From Caballeronia jiangsuensis (GTDB taxonomy: Bacteria > Pseudomonadota > Gammaproteobacteria > Burkholderiales > Burkholderiaceae), in contig JFHF01000027.1 of the NCBI GenBank assembly GCA_000648925.1, forward strand, positions 1-64,000: 64,000 bases of DNA, written 5' to 3'. Position 1 is the first letter of the stretch, and every line of letters begins with the position of its first letter. Both the position numbers and the translations under genes were made by a program. This document shows, piece by piece, positions 27,501 to 37,408 of the stretch. A model generated the notes under the pieces. The model was not told the origin of the DNA, did not search any database, and was given only the letters and a program-made list of their open reading frames with translations.

Positions 27501-28712
27501 TCAGGCCTTGATGATGTTGTGCTCCGGACCGTACTTGAATCCGGTGATGTTAGTCGCTTCTTTCTCGCCGACCACCAGGATGTCGTGCTCGCGGTAGCCG
27601 CCCGCACCAGGCAGGCCCTGCGGCACCATGATCATCGGCTCCATCGAGACGACCATGTTCGGTTCAAGGATGGTGTCGATGTCTTCGCGCAGTTCCAGAC
27701 CGGCTTCGCGGCCGTAGTAGTGCGAGAGTACGCCGAAGGAGTGCCCGTAGCCAAACGTGCGGTATTGCAGCAAGTTGTACTCGGCGTAAATCTTGTTCAA
27801 CTCGTGGGCGATATCACTGCAGCGCGCACCCGGTTTGATCAGCTTGAGGCCCGCCTCGTGCACTTCAACGTTGACCTTCCACAGACGCAGATGCTCATCG
27901 GAGCAGTGGTCGAAGAACATCGTGCGTTCGAGCGCCGTGTAGTAACCGGCAATCATCGAGAAGCAATTCAGACTCAGAATGTCGCCCTTCTGCACCTTGC
28001 GCGTCGTGACGGGATTGTGGGCGCCGTCGGTATTGATGCCGGACTGGAACCACGTCCACGTGTCCATCAACTCCGAGTCCGGAAAACGCTTGGCGATCTC
28101 GCGCACCATCGCCTGCGTTGACGCAAGTGCCACTTCGTGCTCGGGCACGCCTTCGTGCACCGCTGCTGCAAGCGCCGCGCCGCCTACGTCGCAGACATTC
28201 GCGCCGTGCGTGATGACTGCGATTTCTTCCGCCGACTTGATCATGCGCATACGCATGGTCTGCGCGCTAATATCGACGAATTCGACCGAAGGCAGCGCTG
28301 CCTTCAGTTTGGCCAATACTTCGACGGGAACCTGGTCGAATTCGACGCCCACGCGACCCTTGTTGTCGATCTCGCCTTGCACCGCGCGGAAGAAGTTGTC
28401 GCGCTGCCAGTCGGTGTAGACCACGTTGTAGTCACCGACCGTGCGACGCCACGGTTGTCCGCCATCGATGTTGGCCGAGATGGACACGACCTTTTTCGGC
28501 GTCACGACGAGGCCGTACTTGCGGCCGAACGAGCAGTAGAGGAAATCCGCGTAGTAGTTGATGTTGTGATACGACGTGAACAGCACGGCGTCGATATTCT
28601 CACGTGCCATCAACTCGCGCAGCTTGCCTTGGCGGTTGACGTACTCCGCGTCCGAAAAGGTGTGCTTAACCTTCTCGCCGTTCTCGATGCGAATCAGACT
28701 TTCCATTTTCAT
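27501..28712 (-). CDS. creatinase (creatine amidinohydrolase)
   Basis: 403 residues of the creatinase/aminopeptidase P fold. It splits creatine to sarcosine and urea. With the ATG at 28712 (MKMESLIRIENGEK) the catalytic His of GINTDGAHNP falls at residue 232, exactly as in Pseudomonas creatinase, which fixes the start; GGAG lies just upstream. The long in-frame extension to 28868 has no family similarity. No metal ligands are needed, unlike the peptidases of this fold. It follows a 338-base regulatory gap downstream of the GlxA-type regulator gene and is first in the creatinase-glyA-sdaA transcript. Confidence 0.95.
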   Translation of the reverse strand: MKMESLIRIENGEKVKHTFSDAEYVNRQGKLRELMARENIDAVLFTSYHNINYYADFLYCSFGRKYGLVVTPKKVVSISANIDGGQPWRRTVGDYNVVYTDWQRDNFFRAVQGEIDNKGRVGVEFDQVPVEVLAKLKAALPSVEFVDISAQTMRMRMIKSAEEIAVITHGANVCDVGGAALAAAVHEGVPEHEVALASTQAMVREIAKRFPDSELMDTWTWFQSGINTDGAHNPVTTRKVQKGDILSLNCFSMIAGYYTALERTMFFDHCSDEHLRLWKVNVEVHEAGLKLIKPGARCSDIAHELNKIYAEYNLLQYRTFGYGHSFGVLSHYYGREAGLELREDIDTILEPNMVVSMEPMIMVPQGLPGAGGYREHDILVVGEKEATNITGFKYGPEHNIIKA

Positions 28713-29050
28713 GCGCTCGCTCCTTGGTAAAAGCACAGGGGGTATGAGCGAATAGTAGAGATTAGGCGAATTTGAACATTTCTCCATTCGACGTGACCCT
28801 TTTCCGTTTCGACATTCAGGGTTAACCACAGGAAGTACGCATACGGGTATGTCCGGATGACATGGCACCCGCTCAGGGTTTTGGCGGAAGCGAGCAGAAG
28901 GAGAGAGGTACGCGAATGCGGCTCCCGTAGCGAGCGTGCGGACGGCCCACGAAGGCCTGACTTATCTCGTTGACCTAAGAGTGTGTGTGCCCGTAGCGGA
29001 GCACACATCGCGCCGAATGATCTCGGGTGCGTTCGTACTGAGTGCGCTTT
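28713..29050. other. regulatory gap between the regulator and creatinase
   Basis: 338 bases. It should hold the creatinase-glyA-sdaA promoter reading left, and is the best place to look for the binding site of the neighbouring regulator. A hairpin TGTGTGC...GCACACA lies near 28980-29010, without a U-tract, just past the regulator stop. No gene is supported here. Confidence 0.5.
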
Positions 29051-30043
29051 TTAGAGTGCGTTTTGATAGCGTCGGCGATCGACGCTAGGCGAGATTTGGA
29101 ACAGCGCTTTGTAGCGGGTGGCAAAATGCGTCATCGACGTGAAGCCAGTACGGGCACAGACCTCTTCAAGCGGCTTCGCAGTTCGGTAAAGCAATTGCCG
29201 CGCTCGCAGCAAACGTATTTCGAGATACGCTTGCGCCGGAGTCTTGCCAAGCCGTTCATGAAACCAGCGTTCGAGCTGCCGTTGCGAAACGCGCAGATAC
29301 GACGCAATCTCGGCTACCGAAAGCGTTTCCTCCACATTGCTTTCCATCATTTGCAATGCGTCATCGAGCTTGGCATGTTCGGCACCCATGTACTGGCGCA
29401 ACGAAGTGCGTTGGTGCTGCTCGTGGCTCCGCCGTTCAGCGACGAGCAATTCGAGGACGCGCGCCGCGAGTGAGCGGCTACCCGGCGCCATGCCCAGCAG
29501 GTGAACCATCAGGTCGAGCGGCGCTATACCTCCACTGCAGGTATAGCGGTCCCGATCGACCTCATACAGGTGATTCGACACTGTGAGCTTGGGAAATTGC
29601 TCCATCAGAACGTCTTGATCTTCCCAATGGATCGTGCACCGATAGCCGTTCAGCAGCCCGGCACGCGCAAGGAAGAAGCTGCCTGTATCGAGACCGCCGA
29701 GCGCCGCGCCGTGGCGCGCCCGGACTCGCAACCAGTCGAGCACCGAGCCAATGCCTCTGCGCGGAATGGGATTCGGCCCGACCACGAAGACAGCGTCGAA
29801 GTTGTCGCTCTCAGACATCGAGACATCGGGAAGTACGCGTATCCCATCGCTTGAGACTGCCACGTGTCCATTGGGTGCGATCAACTGGTAATCGTAGACA
29901 CGTCGTCCGACAACCATGTTTGCGATTCGCAACGGATCGACGGCGGCACTGAGCGCAATCAGCGAAAAGTTCTCGAGAAGCAAGAAACCGTATTTTGTGA
30001 CGCGCAGATCATGGATTCCGTCCGGCTGTCTTTCTTCTGACAT
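29051..30043 (-). CDS. GlxA-type AraC regulator (SouR/GbdR-like)
   Basis: About 330 residues from the ATG at 30043 (MSEERQ); an ATG at 30064 is also possible, and neither has a clear ribosome site. The N-terminal half is a class I amidotransferase/DJ-1-like domain (GFLLLENFSLIALSAAVDPLR, then LGGLDTGSFFLARAGLL). The C-terminal half is a double helix-turn-helix of the AraC family (VAEIASYLRVSQRQLERWF and LEEVCARTGFTSMTHFATRYK). In Pseudomonas, GbdR and SouR of this same architecture activate glycine betaine, dimethylglycine and sarcosine genes. Its place at the head of the creatinine-sarcosine island makes it the likely activator; the inducer is unknown. Confidence 0.85.
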   Translation of the reverse strand: MSEERQPDGIHDLRVTKYGFLLLENFSLIALSAAVDPLRIANMVVGRRVYDYQLIAPNGHVAVSSDGIRVLPDVSMSESDNFDAVFVVGPNPIPRRGIGSVLDWLRVRARHGAALGGLDTGSFFLARAGLLNGYRCTIHWEDQDVLMEQFPKLTVSNHLYEVDRDRYTCSGGIAPLDLMVHLLGMAPGSRSLAARVLELLVAERRSHEQHQRTSLRQYMGAEHAKLDDALQMMESNVEETLSVAEIASYLRVSQRQLERWFHERLGKTPAQAYLEIRLLRARQLLYRTAKPLEEVCARTGFTSMTHFATRYKALFQISPSVDRRRYQNAL

Positions 30044-30354
30044 GGAATTGATTGTCGGTGGCATGATAGAGCGGTTATTCGTGGCAATGCCATCATAGTT
30101 GCCCGACCGGGCGTGACACAACAGCAGACGCGCTCGGACGTCACTATCACAAGCGGCCGAGGGATTTGGCTTTCGACCGGTACTGACGCGTATAACTATG
30201 GCACCGAGTGCGATTGGAGCACGGTGGACTTATCGGTTGGCCCTCCAAAGTGCCCTACCAAGTGTCCACGTTTGGATGGCCTTCGGAACGACCGTACCGT
30301 CTGCTCGTTGCGAGAGACGGCGTCGGTTCGTCAGATCCAAAGCTCTCATTCTCG

Positions 30355-30648
30355 TTAGACCGTGCCCTCAGCGTCCACTCGTACGGGGCGCTTTATGAAC
30401 CAAGTCCGATATCCTCGTCCGATCGTTGACAAGGTTCCCGCGACGGCGAGCGCTCGATCTGGATCAAGCCGTCGGTCGCCCGAGTCGAATGTGGAGCTCC
30501 CGTCGTGAGGGCGATGCCAAGGGATACGGTCCATCTGCCGTAACAGTTGTGTCCGCCGATGCTCGCGTCGATAGTGGGCGACCATGAAAATGGCGCCCGC
30601 CAGCAGGACCGCGAATCCCATCACCATAATTATGTACCTTTCATCCAT
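30355..30648 (-). CDS. small membrane protein, unknown
   Basis: 97 residues. The N-terminus has one transmembrane helix (YIIMVMGFAVLLAGAIFMV) followed by a basic stretch HYRREHRRTQLLRQM, so the tail should face the cytoplasm. AGGAG lies 6 bases before the ATG, which supports translation. The rest has no recognised domain. It lies alone between the creatinine island and the IS-rich region. Confidence 0.5.
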   Translation of the reverse strand: MDERYIIMVMGFAVLLAGAIFMVAHYRREHRRTQLLRQMDRIPWHRPHDGSSTFDSGDRRLDPDRALAVAGTLSTIGRGYRTWFIKRPVRVDAEGTV

Positions 30649-30824
30649 CTCGAGCTCCTGCTAACCGGCGCTGTCTGCCGTCATTTACGCGTTGCCATTC
30701 AGTCGATTAATATCCCGACCGCGATCCATCTGCCTCCCGGTCCTTCAACATACCTAATTTGTGATCCGTACAAGCAGGCCCGGCGCTACACGTGACATGC
30801 TGGGATACCTTCCGTATGTGACAG

Positions 30825-31190
30825 TCATGGACGGATAGATCTAGGCGGGGGACACGTATGTCTCGGGCAGGCATAAAGATTACAGATGTCTGTGCAATGG
30901 TTGTCATTCCATACGTCCAGCCAGGAATCGTCAAAAAAAATAATGCGGTCAATGCCGCCGGCCTCGACAATTTGGCGCACAGCCTCACGGTTCACGAACG
31001 CGCCCGGCCGCTCGTCCGGGAAAACGACTTGCATAAGCGGGCCGAAGTGCTCGGTGACTTCACTGAAACTCGCGCGCCGCGACGGATCAGCTACGCCCAA
31101 CCAGAACAGCAGTGCTGCCCTTGGACATGCAGGATCACGAACCACGAAGCGCAAGACCTGGTTCCCGGGAAATATTGATATCGTTTGCAT
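30825..31190 (-). CDS. hypothetical protein
   Basis: 121 residues: VLRFVVRDPACPRAALLFWL, then FGPLMQVVFPDERPGAFVN, then IDRIIFFDDSWLDVW. No domain is recognised and the last 20 residues are Pro/Cys-rich and may not be conserved. It starts 33 bases after the stop of the next minus-strand ORF (31224-31607), so the two may be co-transcribed. GAGG lies about 9 bases before the ATG. Confidence 0.4.
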   Translation of the reverse strand: MQTISIFPGNQVLRFVVRDPACPRAALLFWLGVADPSRRASFSEVTEHFGPLMQVVFPDERPGAFVNREAVRQIVEAGGIDRIIFFDDSWLDVWNDNHCTDICNLYACPRHTCPPPRSIRP

Positions 31191-31223
31191 GACTAAACAC
31201 CTCGCTAAAAATTCTTGGCCGCT

Positions 31224-31607
31224 TCAAGGCTGCCGCGGAAAGTCCTCCATACGGCTAACGTTTCTTGCGTTCTTTTCCAGTTCATGGTCGACCCAGATTC
31301 TTCCCCATCTCATCGCATAACGCAGGGCCTGCGTAGCGTCGTAGAATTGATCCAGCGCGCGAAAATGACGTGATGCGAACCCCGGCCGAACGATGACCAG
31401 ATCGGCGGCATAGAGTTCGTCAGTCGTCGGCCTTGCAAGCGCATTCAGGCGGTAGCCTTCGTGTTCGGCACAACAGTCGAGCGGTTCAACGCGTCTCGAA
31501 TGGGCAGCTACGGTCCGCCTCTCACCGGCAGATTGACCGGTGATTGAAATGACGCGTGTCGCCCCAAACATCGGTGTCTCTTTTGAACGGTTCATTTGGA
31601 TATCCAT
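31224..31607 (-). CDS. hypothetical protein
   Basis: About 127 residues from the ATG at 31607, chosen because AGGA lies 5 bases upstream; in-frame starts extend to 31703 without such a site. Visible stretches are VISITGQSAGERRTVAAHSR, YAADLVIVRPGFASRHF and WGRIWVDHELEKNA. The family is not recognised. It probably forms a pair with the ORF at 30825-31190. Confidence 0.4.
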   Translation of the reverse strand: MDIQMNRSKETPMFGATRVISITGQSAGERRTVAAHSRRVEPLDCCAEHEGYRLNALARPTTDELYAADLVIVRPGFASRHFRALDQFYDATQALRYAMRWGRIWVDHELEKNARNVSRMEDFPRQP

Positions 31608-32463
31608 GCTTTTCCTAATTGCTAGAGAAAGCCCCCGTTGAATCGGGCACGCAGCAAACGGCCCAATTGCAGCGCAACGGGTATCGATTCGAATGTGGCA
31701 CACGACTACGCATACGCGGACGTGCTTGCGCTCGCGGCCCTTCTATGAAGGGCGCGACGGCGCACGGTCGTGAACGGCCATCTGAGATGGGAGCCCGGCC
31801 TTCGCTGTACTGTTTCTTTTTAAGCGAAGAGCCGGGCCGGAGGAAGTGCTGACTTGCCCGCGAGACCACCGCGGCTCCGGGTGCCTGTCACGGCCTCCGC
31901 CTTGGTGCGCCGATAGATGCCCCTGCCGGCCTGGGCTGGAAGGGAAAACGGCGCGATGAGAAAGGTCGAGACAAAAGACACGGCTATAGTTCGAAAGCGA
32001 TTAGTTGGCTGAACATTCGAAATGCATCAGCACCATTAAAGCCTGTTTCCGACAATAATGCAAGGCAAGTGAAAGCTATGAAGAATCAGCCGCAGCCTTG
32101 CGGCTAATGCAGCGATACTGTAGGCTTCTATGGGGCATTGAAAGTCAAGCCTTTTCGCGGTCCGTTTTTACTTCAGTCATCTCCCATGGATCACCTCGTC
32201 TGATGTTATGGAATCCTCCGTATCGTATCAAGGGAACGTTTCACAGCAGTTGAGGCTGGGGTGTCTCAAGTCCGGAGATTTGACCGGACCAACTTCTATC
32301 CGTGCCGGCACGAGACCGGGCACCACATACCGCATGCGCAAGGCGCTGGAACCACCCCATTATGGACGCGCCCCATCTAGAACTACGGTTATCCGATGGG
32401 TAACCCACCTACTGTCCGGGCGCGCTCAACCTTCAGACGCTGTTACCGCTCGACGTTGGCTGT
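31608..32463. other. gene-free region beside the IS110 element
   Basis: About 856 bases with no supported gene on either strand. It probably includes the left outer end of the IS110 element and decayed flanking DNA; no inverted ends are expected for that family and I cannot place the boundary. Confidence 0.4.
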
Positions 32464-33616
32464 TCAAGTCGCCGTCACCTTACTTGCCGGTGACTTGAGG
32501 GTTGCCCCGAGGGGAATCTCACCGAATTCCAGATAGCGCCATAGTGCGACCGACAGACGTCGCGCAAGCGCCACAATGCCGATGCGTCGGACACGCTTGC
32601 CACCGCCTGCGAAGCGCTCCTTGAACCAGTGGCTTAGCTGGCTAGCGGGCTGGAAACGCAACCAACTCCAGGCTAGTTCCACCATCAGCCATCGGGCTCG
32701 CCTGTTGCCGATTTTGCTGATGCCCTGCTCAACTTCACTGGTACCGCTGGCATACGGGGTTGGCGCCAGACCTAGGCAGCCGGCCACTTCGCGGCGGTTG
32801 TGAAACTGTCGCCAGCCGAACAGTTCCCTGACCAGCGTCCAGGCGCTGCCTGCTCCGATACCTGCAAGGCGCGCGAGTAACGCGATTGCTGGTTGAGCGC
32901 CGCTGCGAACCTCACGCTGCTGCTGCGCCTCGAGCGTCCTGATCTGGCTGGCAGCAAGCGTCAGCCGATCGCATTCGCGGTCGATCTCGGCGCGCACACC
33001 TGGCAACAAACGGGTGGCGTTCTGTGCCCACCAATGCGTCCACGCACGCCCACCGATGCGCTCGACCCGCAGGTTGTGGAGTACCAGCAGCGAGCGGATC
33101 CGGTTGCTGTGGGCGGTACGTTCCTGCCTCAGGCGATCGAGCTCACGGTGTACCCGCCGGCCATCCTCCTGTTCGGGAGTCGGGATGCGCGCGACTGCCC
33201 ACACCCGGCATTCACCCGCGTAGTAACGCATCAGCATCGACAGCAGTTTGTCGCTGTCGAGACGGTCGGTCTTGGCGCGGCGCCTGCGCCGGTTCACTTC
33301 GATACTGGCCGAGTCCACCACCAGGTTCGTGATCTGAATGTTCCTCCAGGCAGCGGTGCAGCCAGAAACCGTCGCGCCCGGCTTCGTAACAGCTGCGCAC
33401 CGGAGCCTCGGCGGCCAGATGACAGCGGACCTTGACCTTCGCAATCGCCGTGAAGACTGCGGCCGTATCGCCGGCGGCTACTGTGTAGCGGCTCGGCGCG
33501 CGCACCCCATCACCCAGCGAAAGCTTCCAACTCCTGTCGCCCAGCTCGAAGGCGACATACAGCGTTCCGGTGATGGTTGTATTCTGCCCGTGAAGGGCTG
33601 TGCGAGGCGCATTCAT
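32464..33616 (-). pseudogene. IS110-family transposase, frameshifted
   Basis: Two overlapping frames make one transposase. The N-terminal part (to about 33340) reads YVAFELGDRSWKLSLGDG and YEAGRDGFWLHRCLEE. The second part begins ITNLVVDSASIEVNRR, then RRAKTDRLDSDKLLSML, which carries the D-x2-D pair of the RuvC-like DEDD catalytic site. The C-terminal transposase-20 domain (LLARLAGIGAGSAWTLVREL, then GYSG-type CLGLAPTPYASG) ends at 32464. The shift lies near 33333-33345 after CLEEH. IS110 enzymes are guided by a bridge RNA from the non-coding end, expected here upstream of the gene at 33617-33800. The frameshift should inactivate it. Confidence 0.85.
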
Positions 33617-34333
33617 TTGCGTACTCCTCTCGGAAAACGGGTATCGGAATCCTCGTTTTACTCCAGGAGGCTTACTTCCGCGGCCCTTCCATAGTATCTA
33701 GGCATCTAATGAATGGACGAGGCTGCCGGCTGTAACGTCGGTCCCGCTCTCATCCGACTGGCGCAGTTCGCGTCGGCGCGGAATGCCGTCAACGTCCCGC
33801 TGTTGCAGGTCGGGTAGTTCATTCGAGTGCTCCGACGAAGGCCGAGGGAAGGCATGCACTTGCCTTTATAAAGCAAGCAAGGTTTAATGGACTCGTCACC
33901 TTGCCGCTCCTACAGGAGCCGTCCTTTCTCGGGCCGAAAAGTGTTGCTTTGTTTATTATTTTCCGCCAGATCAGCCCTCACTCGGCATAGCCAAGGAGCC
34001 GGCAACTGCGCACGAGAACCCAGAAATGGCAAAACACGTCCCTAGCCGCGTCTGGCCCGCGGACAAGTCCGCGCTTCTTGTTGCCCGGCGCTCCGCCTAA
34101 TCACCAAACGGTAGCGACAGCGGAAGCCGGGCCAAGCCTCGCACGTCTCATACAGTCGATTCGGTGATTGGGCATCGAGCTGGTGAGGACAAACGCCCTC
34201 TGATCACACTCGACCGTCCGATCTTTTGTCGACCTTTAACCACCTTTAGCCCCGCTTGGGCAGAGCGTCTCTAACACTACAGCCGTAGTTATTTTTCCTA
34301 TACTAAGTTAGTATTACTACTTTGTATAGGGCC
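33617..34333. other. IS110 upstream end and gene-free DNA
   Basis: 717 bases with no supported gene. The part next to the transposase start has a hairpin-forming segment: on the minus strand AAAACG...CGTTTT about 20-45 bases before the ATG. In IS110-group elements the bridge RNA is encoded at this side, so this is where its remnant should lie. The remainder is unassigned. Confidence 0.4.
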
Positions 34334-34483
34334 ATGAAAGAGATTGCTAAAGCATGGGAACGTGAACTGGATGAATTGCATGAGAGGTTGGCTGGCCTGT
34401 TCAGGCGCGCTGAACCGAGACAGCGTTCGCGAGCCTATCTAAAAGGTTTGCTTGGTACGGTCGGGGTGCCCTCAAGAAACGGA
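34334..34483 (+). pseudogene. IS701-like transposase N-terminal stub
   Basis: Fifty codons resemble the start of IS701/IS4-type transposases: ELDELHERLAGLFRRAEPRQ, then RAYLKGLLGTV and RNG, where intact relatives continue NGWQLAEAAG. After RNG the homology stops and the frame runs into unrelated sequence. Thus only the 5' end of an old element remains. Confidence 0.6.
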
Positions 34484-34808
34484 TTTTTTCGTACGCTAAG
34501 CACTCGGACCGAGCGTTTCGAGTGTCTCTGCGCGACCCGAATCTGTCCTTCCGTCTCTTAGCTTCGAATGGACGAAAGCTACGCAGTCGCTCGCGCGTGC
34601 GACATCCTTCGCGTCGAATCCAACAACGTCGTCCCAGACCTACCCATATCGCGGTATCACTCTGAGGTCTTGTCGTTCGGTCGTCGGCGTATTGATCTCC
34701 AGTACCCTTAAACCTCAGCATTTCTTATTAAGAAGCAGTTTCCGCTTGTTCCAACACATGAACTCAGAGAAACCGCAAACCCCATTCCGATTGACACCGG
34801 GAGTCACA
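34484..34808. other. gene-free DNA after the IS stub
   Basis: 325 bases with no supported gene. It lies between the IS701-like stub and the stop of the thioesterase-isomerase fusion gene, and no terminator was recognised. Confidence 0.4.
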
Positions 34809-35801
34809 TCAGCTTTCCGTCATAGAATTAACGAGAAAATTGTCCAACATCTCGAGTCGATCATTGCCCCAGAAAAGTCGATCATCAGCCAAGAACGAGG
34901 GCGCGCCGAATACGCCTCGGGCTATCGCATCGTCGGTATTCTTCTCGATCAATTCCTTGTATCGCGATGAAATCGCGGCAGCCGCGAGTTCGCGAGCATT
35001 CAGGCCGACAGATTCGCCAATTCTCTCGAGCGTCGGCAGATCACTGATGTCACTGCTTTCCGACCAGTACTCGCGCATGGTCGCCCTCACAAACTCATGC
35101 GCCTTGCCTTGTTCGGCTGCGTAAAAACTACATCTAAGCGCGCGGGACGGGCGCAGCGGAAAATCAGGGTGATACCGGATTACGAGGTTCCGCTGTTTCG
35201 CCCAGTCCTGCATGTCCTGCATGAACCAGCGGACGAACGCGTCGGACGCCTCCAGCGGTCGCCGTCCGTCGATGCGATCAATCAGGTTCGCGAGATGCAT
35301 CGGCCTCCAGACAATCTGACGACCGTGCTTCGCCGCGATCTGCACGAAGCGGTCGATTGCGAGATAGCACCACGGGCTGTGAAAGTCGAAGAAAAATTCG
35401 ACCGGTGTCCGATCGGCTGAAGGCGCTATCGGTGTGGAAAATCGCGCGAGGTCGACGAGCGTCCGCTCATGCCAGCCAGACATGATCACGCGTTCGCGCT
35501 GTTCGACACGCACGCCGAAACGAATGACGCGGCCTGCCACGGATTCGACGGTCGATTCGCAGACCATGGCGATTCCCGGCCACGCCGCCGCAATGTGTTT
35601 CACTTCCACCGACGTGCCGACGGAACCCCATCCTACTTCATAAGCGTTCCTGATGTTCAGATGGCAGGTCTGTTCGACAAACGCGATCGTTGCCGGCGTT
35701 GAGACTGCCGCCACGCCCGTGTTCCCTATTGAGGCAGCGGTATCGGCATCCGTCGGAAGGTACTCGCCGGCGAAATGCCGGCCTGCCTCGACCCTGCTCA
35801 T
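34809..35801 (-). CDS. fusion of FlK-like thioesterase and HCCA-isomerase/DsbA-like domain
   Basis: 330 residues with two joined domains. Residues 1-120 look like a hot-dog thioesterase of the fluoroacetyl-CoA thioesterase (FlK) type: T35 in VSTPATIAF, E43 in FVEQTCH and H69 in EVKHIAAAW have the same spacing (8 and 26) as the catalytic T42/E50/H76 of FlK. Residues 132-327 are a 2-hydroxychromene-2-carboxylate-isomerase/DsbA-like domain, with EFFFDFHSPWCYLA at its start and GVFGAPSFLADDRLFWGNDRL at its end; the Ser of SPWC is the expected glutathione-activating residue. I know of no family with this joined pair. The start overlaps the stop of the acyl-CoA ligase gene by 4 bases. The substrate is unknown; a CoA thioester processed with glutathione is a guess. 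Confidence 0.75.
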   Translation of the reverse strand: MSRVEAGRHFAGEYLPTDADTAASIGNTGVAAVSTPATIAFVEQTCHLNIRNAYEVGWGSVGTSVEVKHIAAAWPGIAMVCESTVESVAGRVIRFGVRVEQRERVIMSGWHERTLVDLARFSTPIAPSADRTPVEFFFDFHSPWCYLAIDRFVQIAAKHGRQIVWRPMHLANLIDRIDGRRPLEASDAFVRWFMQDMQDWAKQRNLVIRYHPDFPLRPSRALRCSFYAAEQGKAHEFVRATMREYWSESSDISDLPTLERIGESVGLNARELAAAAISSRYKELIEKNTDDAIARGVFGAPSFLADDRLFWGNDRLEMLDNFLVNSMTES

Positions 35802-37378
35802 GTGAGCTCCTTCAGCCGGCCTTCTTTCGCCGCTACCTGGAGCTGACGTTTGATGATTTTCCCGCTAGACGTCATCGGCCATTCGGAAACCGAAAACACC
35901 CTGGCAGGATGTTTGAACCCCGCGATCCTGCCGCGACAGAATTGCCTGAGATCGGCCGGTGTCAGCAAAGCGTCTGACTCGATCGCTGCTGCGACGATCT
36001 CACCGTAGTAGTGATCGGGCACAGCGAAAACTGCAATCTCCCGGATGTCCGGATGCTCTCTCAGCAGGTTCTCGACCTCGACCGGGTACACATTCTCACC
36101 GCCCCGGATGATCACGTCGCGCAGCCGCCCTCCCACCAGTTCGACCCGTCCGTCATGGCGCAGGCAGCCGAGATCGCCTGTCTGCATCCAGCCATCGCTG
36201 TCGATGGTTCGATCCGTCTCGACAGGGTCTTCGTGATAGCCGAGCATAACCATCGGGCCGCGCACTTCGAGCTGTCCCACTTCACCATTGCCGAGCGGCA
36301 CGCGGGTATGGACATCGGTGACACGCACTTCCATGCCGTTCAGCGGCAGTCCGGCCGTGCGCATGCGCTGGGGACTCGCGGCGTCGTCGAGAGAAATCAG
36401 CGTGCTCGCTTCGGTCTGGCCATAAACCTGAACCAGCCCCTGCATGGGGAATTCGCGCGCGTACCGCTCGAGCAGCGCCGGATCGCAATCGGCGCCGCCG
36501 CAAGTGCCCGTTCTCAGTGAACCGAGGTCATAATCCGCGCGCCGGGGATGGTTCAGCATCGCAAGATAGGAGGTCGGCACGCCAGTCAGCACAGTGCACC
36601 GCTCGTTCTCGATCAGCTTCAACATGCGTTCCGCGTCGAATGCACTGATACCTACGTATGTCGCCCCGGCGAGCAGCGCCGCGAGCGAGTTCATGATGCA
36701 ACCCGCGCAATGAAAAAGCGGGATGATCGAAGTCCAGCGATCGCCCGGAATGACACCTAGACGCTCGATCGTCCCCTGAGCGTTGCGCAGCATGCCGTCG
36801 AAACACAGTTCCGCGCCCTTCGGCCGGCCGGTCGTGCCAGACGTGTACTGGATGCTTGCGCAGTCGCGTACGTTCCACCGCCATACGTCTACCGCTTGCC
36901 CGCTATGCTCGTCGAGAAGCACCTGATACGAAAGCGTATCCGGCGACCGGGCCGTAGTGCCGTCGAAATTCACCACGACACGCAAATGTTCCAGTTGCGG
37001 TCGAAGGTCTTCGATAATCGACAGATATTCATTGGCCCGAAACCGCTCCGACAGGAGGATGGCGGCTACACCTGCGTGCATCAGCACATGCCGTACGTCT
37101 TCAGCGCGGAAATGTGTGTTGACCGGGACCATCACGGCGCCGATCGCTGCGATCGCAACCTGCGCAACCGGCCACTCGATGCGATTCTCCGCCCAGATTG
37201 CAACTCTCTCGCCTGGACGAACGCCGGCGTGTTGCAGCGCGGACGCAAGCGCGTGCACGTCTTGCAGCCATTGCGCGAACGTCAGACGCCGGCCTGTCTC
37301 GGGAAACACAAGGCCCTCGTGGTCGGGAAAGCGGGCGAAACAGTGAAGCAGGGCCTGGTAGGGATCGTGTACTTGCAT
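35798..37378 (-). CDS. AMP-forming acyl-CoA synthetase
   Basis: 526 residues of the ANL superfamily. The phosphate-binding motif YTSGTTGRPKGAEL is near residue 175, QVYGQTEASTLIS follows, GWMQTGDLG precedes the hinge, and SSGKIIKRQLQ near the C-terminus holds the catalytic Lys. It activates a carboxylic acid to its CoA thioester with ATP. The substrate is not evident; neighbours (NCS1 permease upstream, thioesterase-isomerase fusion downstream with an ATGA overlap) suggest an imported heterocyclic or aromatic acid. The start is the ATG at 37378. Confidence 0.88.
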   Translation of the reverse strand: MQVHDPYQALLHCFARFPDHEGLVFPETGRRLTFAQWLQDVHALASALQHAGVRPGERVAIWAENRIEWPVAQVAIAAIGAVMVPVNTHFRAEDVRHVLMHAGVAAILLSERFRANEYLSIIEDLRPQLEHLRVVVNFDGTTARSPDTLSYQVLLDEHSGQAVDVWRWNVRDCASIQYTSGTTGRPKGAELCFDGMLRNAQGTIERLGVIPGDRWTSIIPLFHCAGCIMNSLAALLAGATYVGISAFDAERMLKLIENERCTVLTGVPTSYLAMLNHPRRADYDLGSLRTGTCGGADCDPALLERYAREFPMQGLVQVYGQTEASTLISLDDAASPQRMRTAGLPLNGMEVRVTDVHTRVPLGNGEVGQLEVRGPMVMLGYHEDPVETDRTIDSDGWMQTGDLGCLRHDGRVELVGGRLRDVIIRGGENVYPVEVENLLREHPDIREIAVFAVPDHYYGEIVAAAIESDALLTPADLRQFCRGRIAGFKHPARVFSVSEWPMTSSGKIIKRQLQVAAKEGRLKELT

Positions 37379-37408
37379 ATCGTCGAATCTCTGTTTATGT
37401 CGAGCACG

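Noticed and set aside
28709-29008. 99-codon minus-strand frame before creatinase
   Set aside because: No ribosome site or family look; overlaps the creatinase promoter region and start codon.
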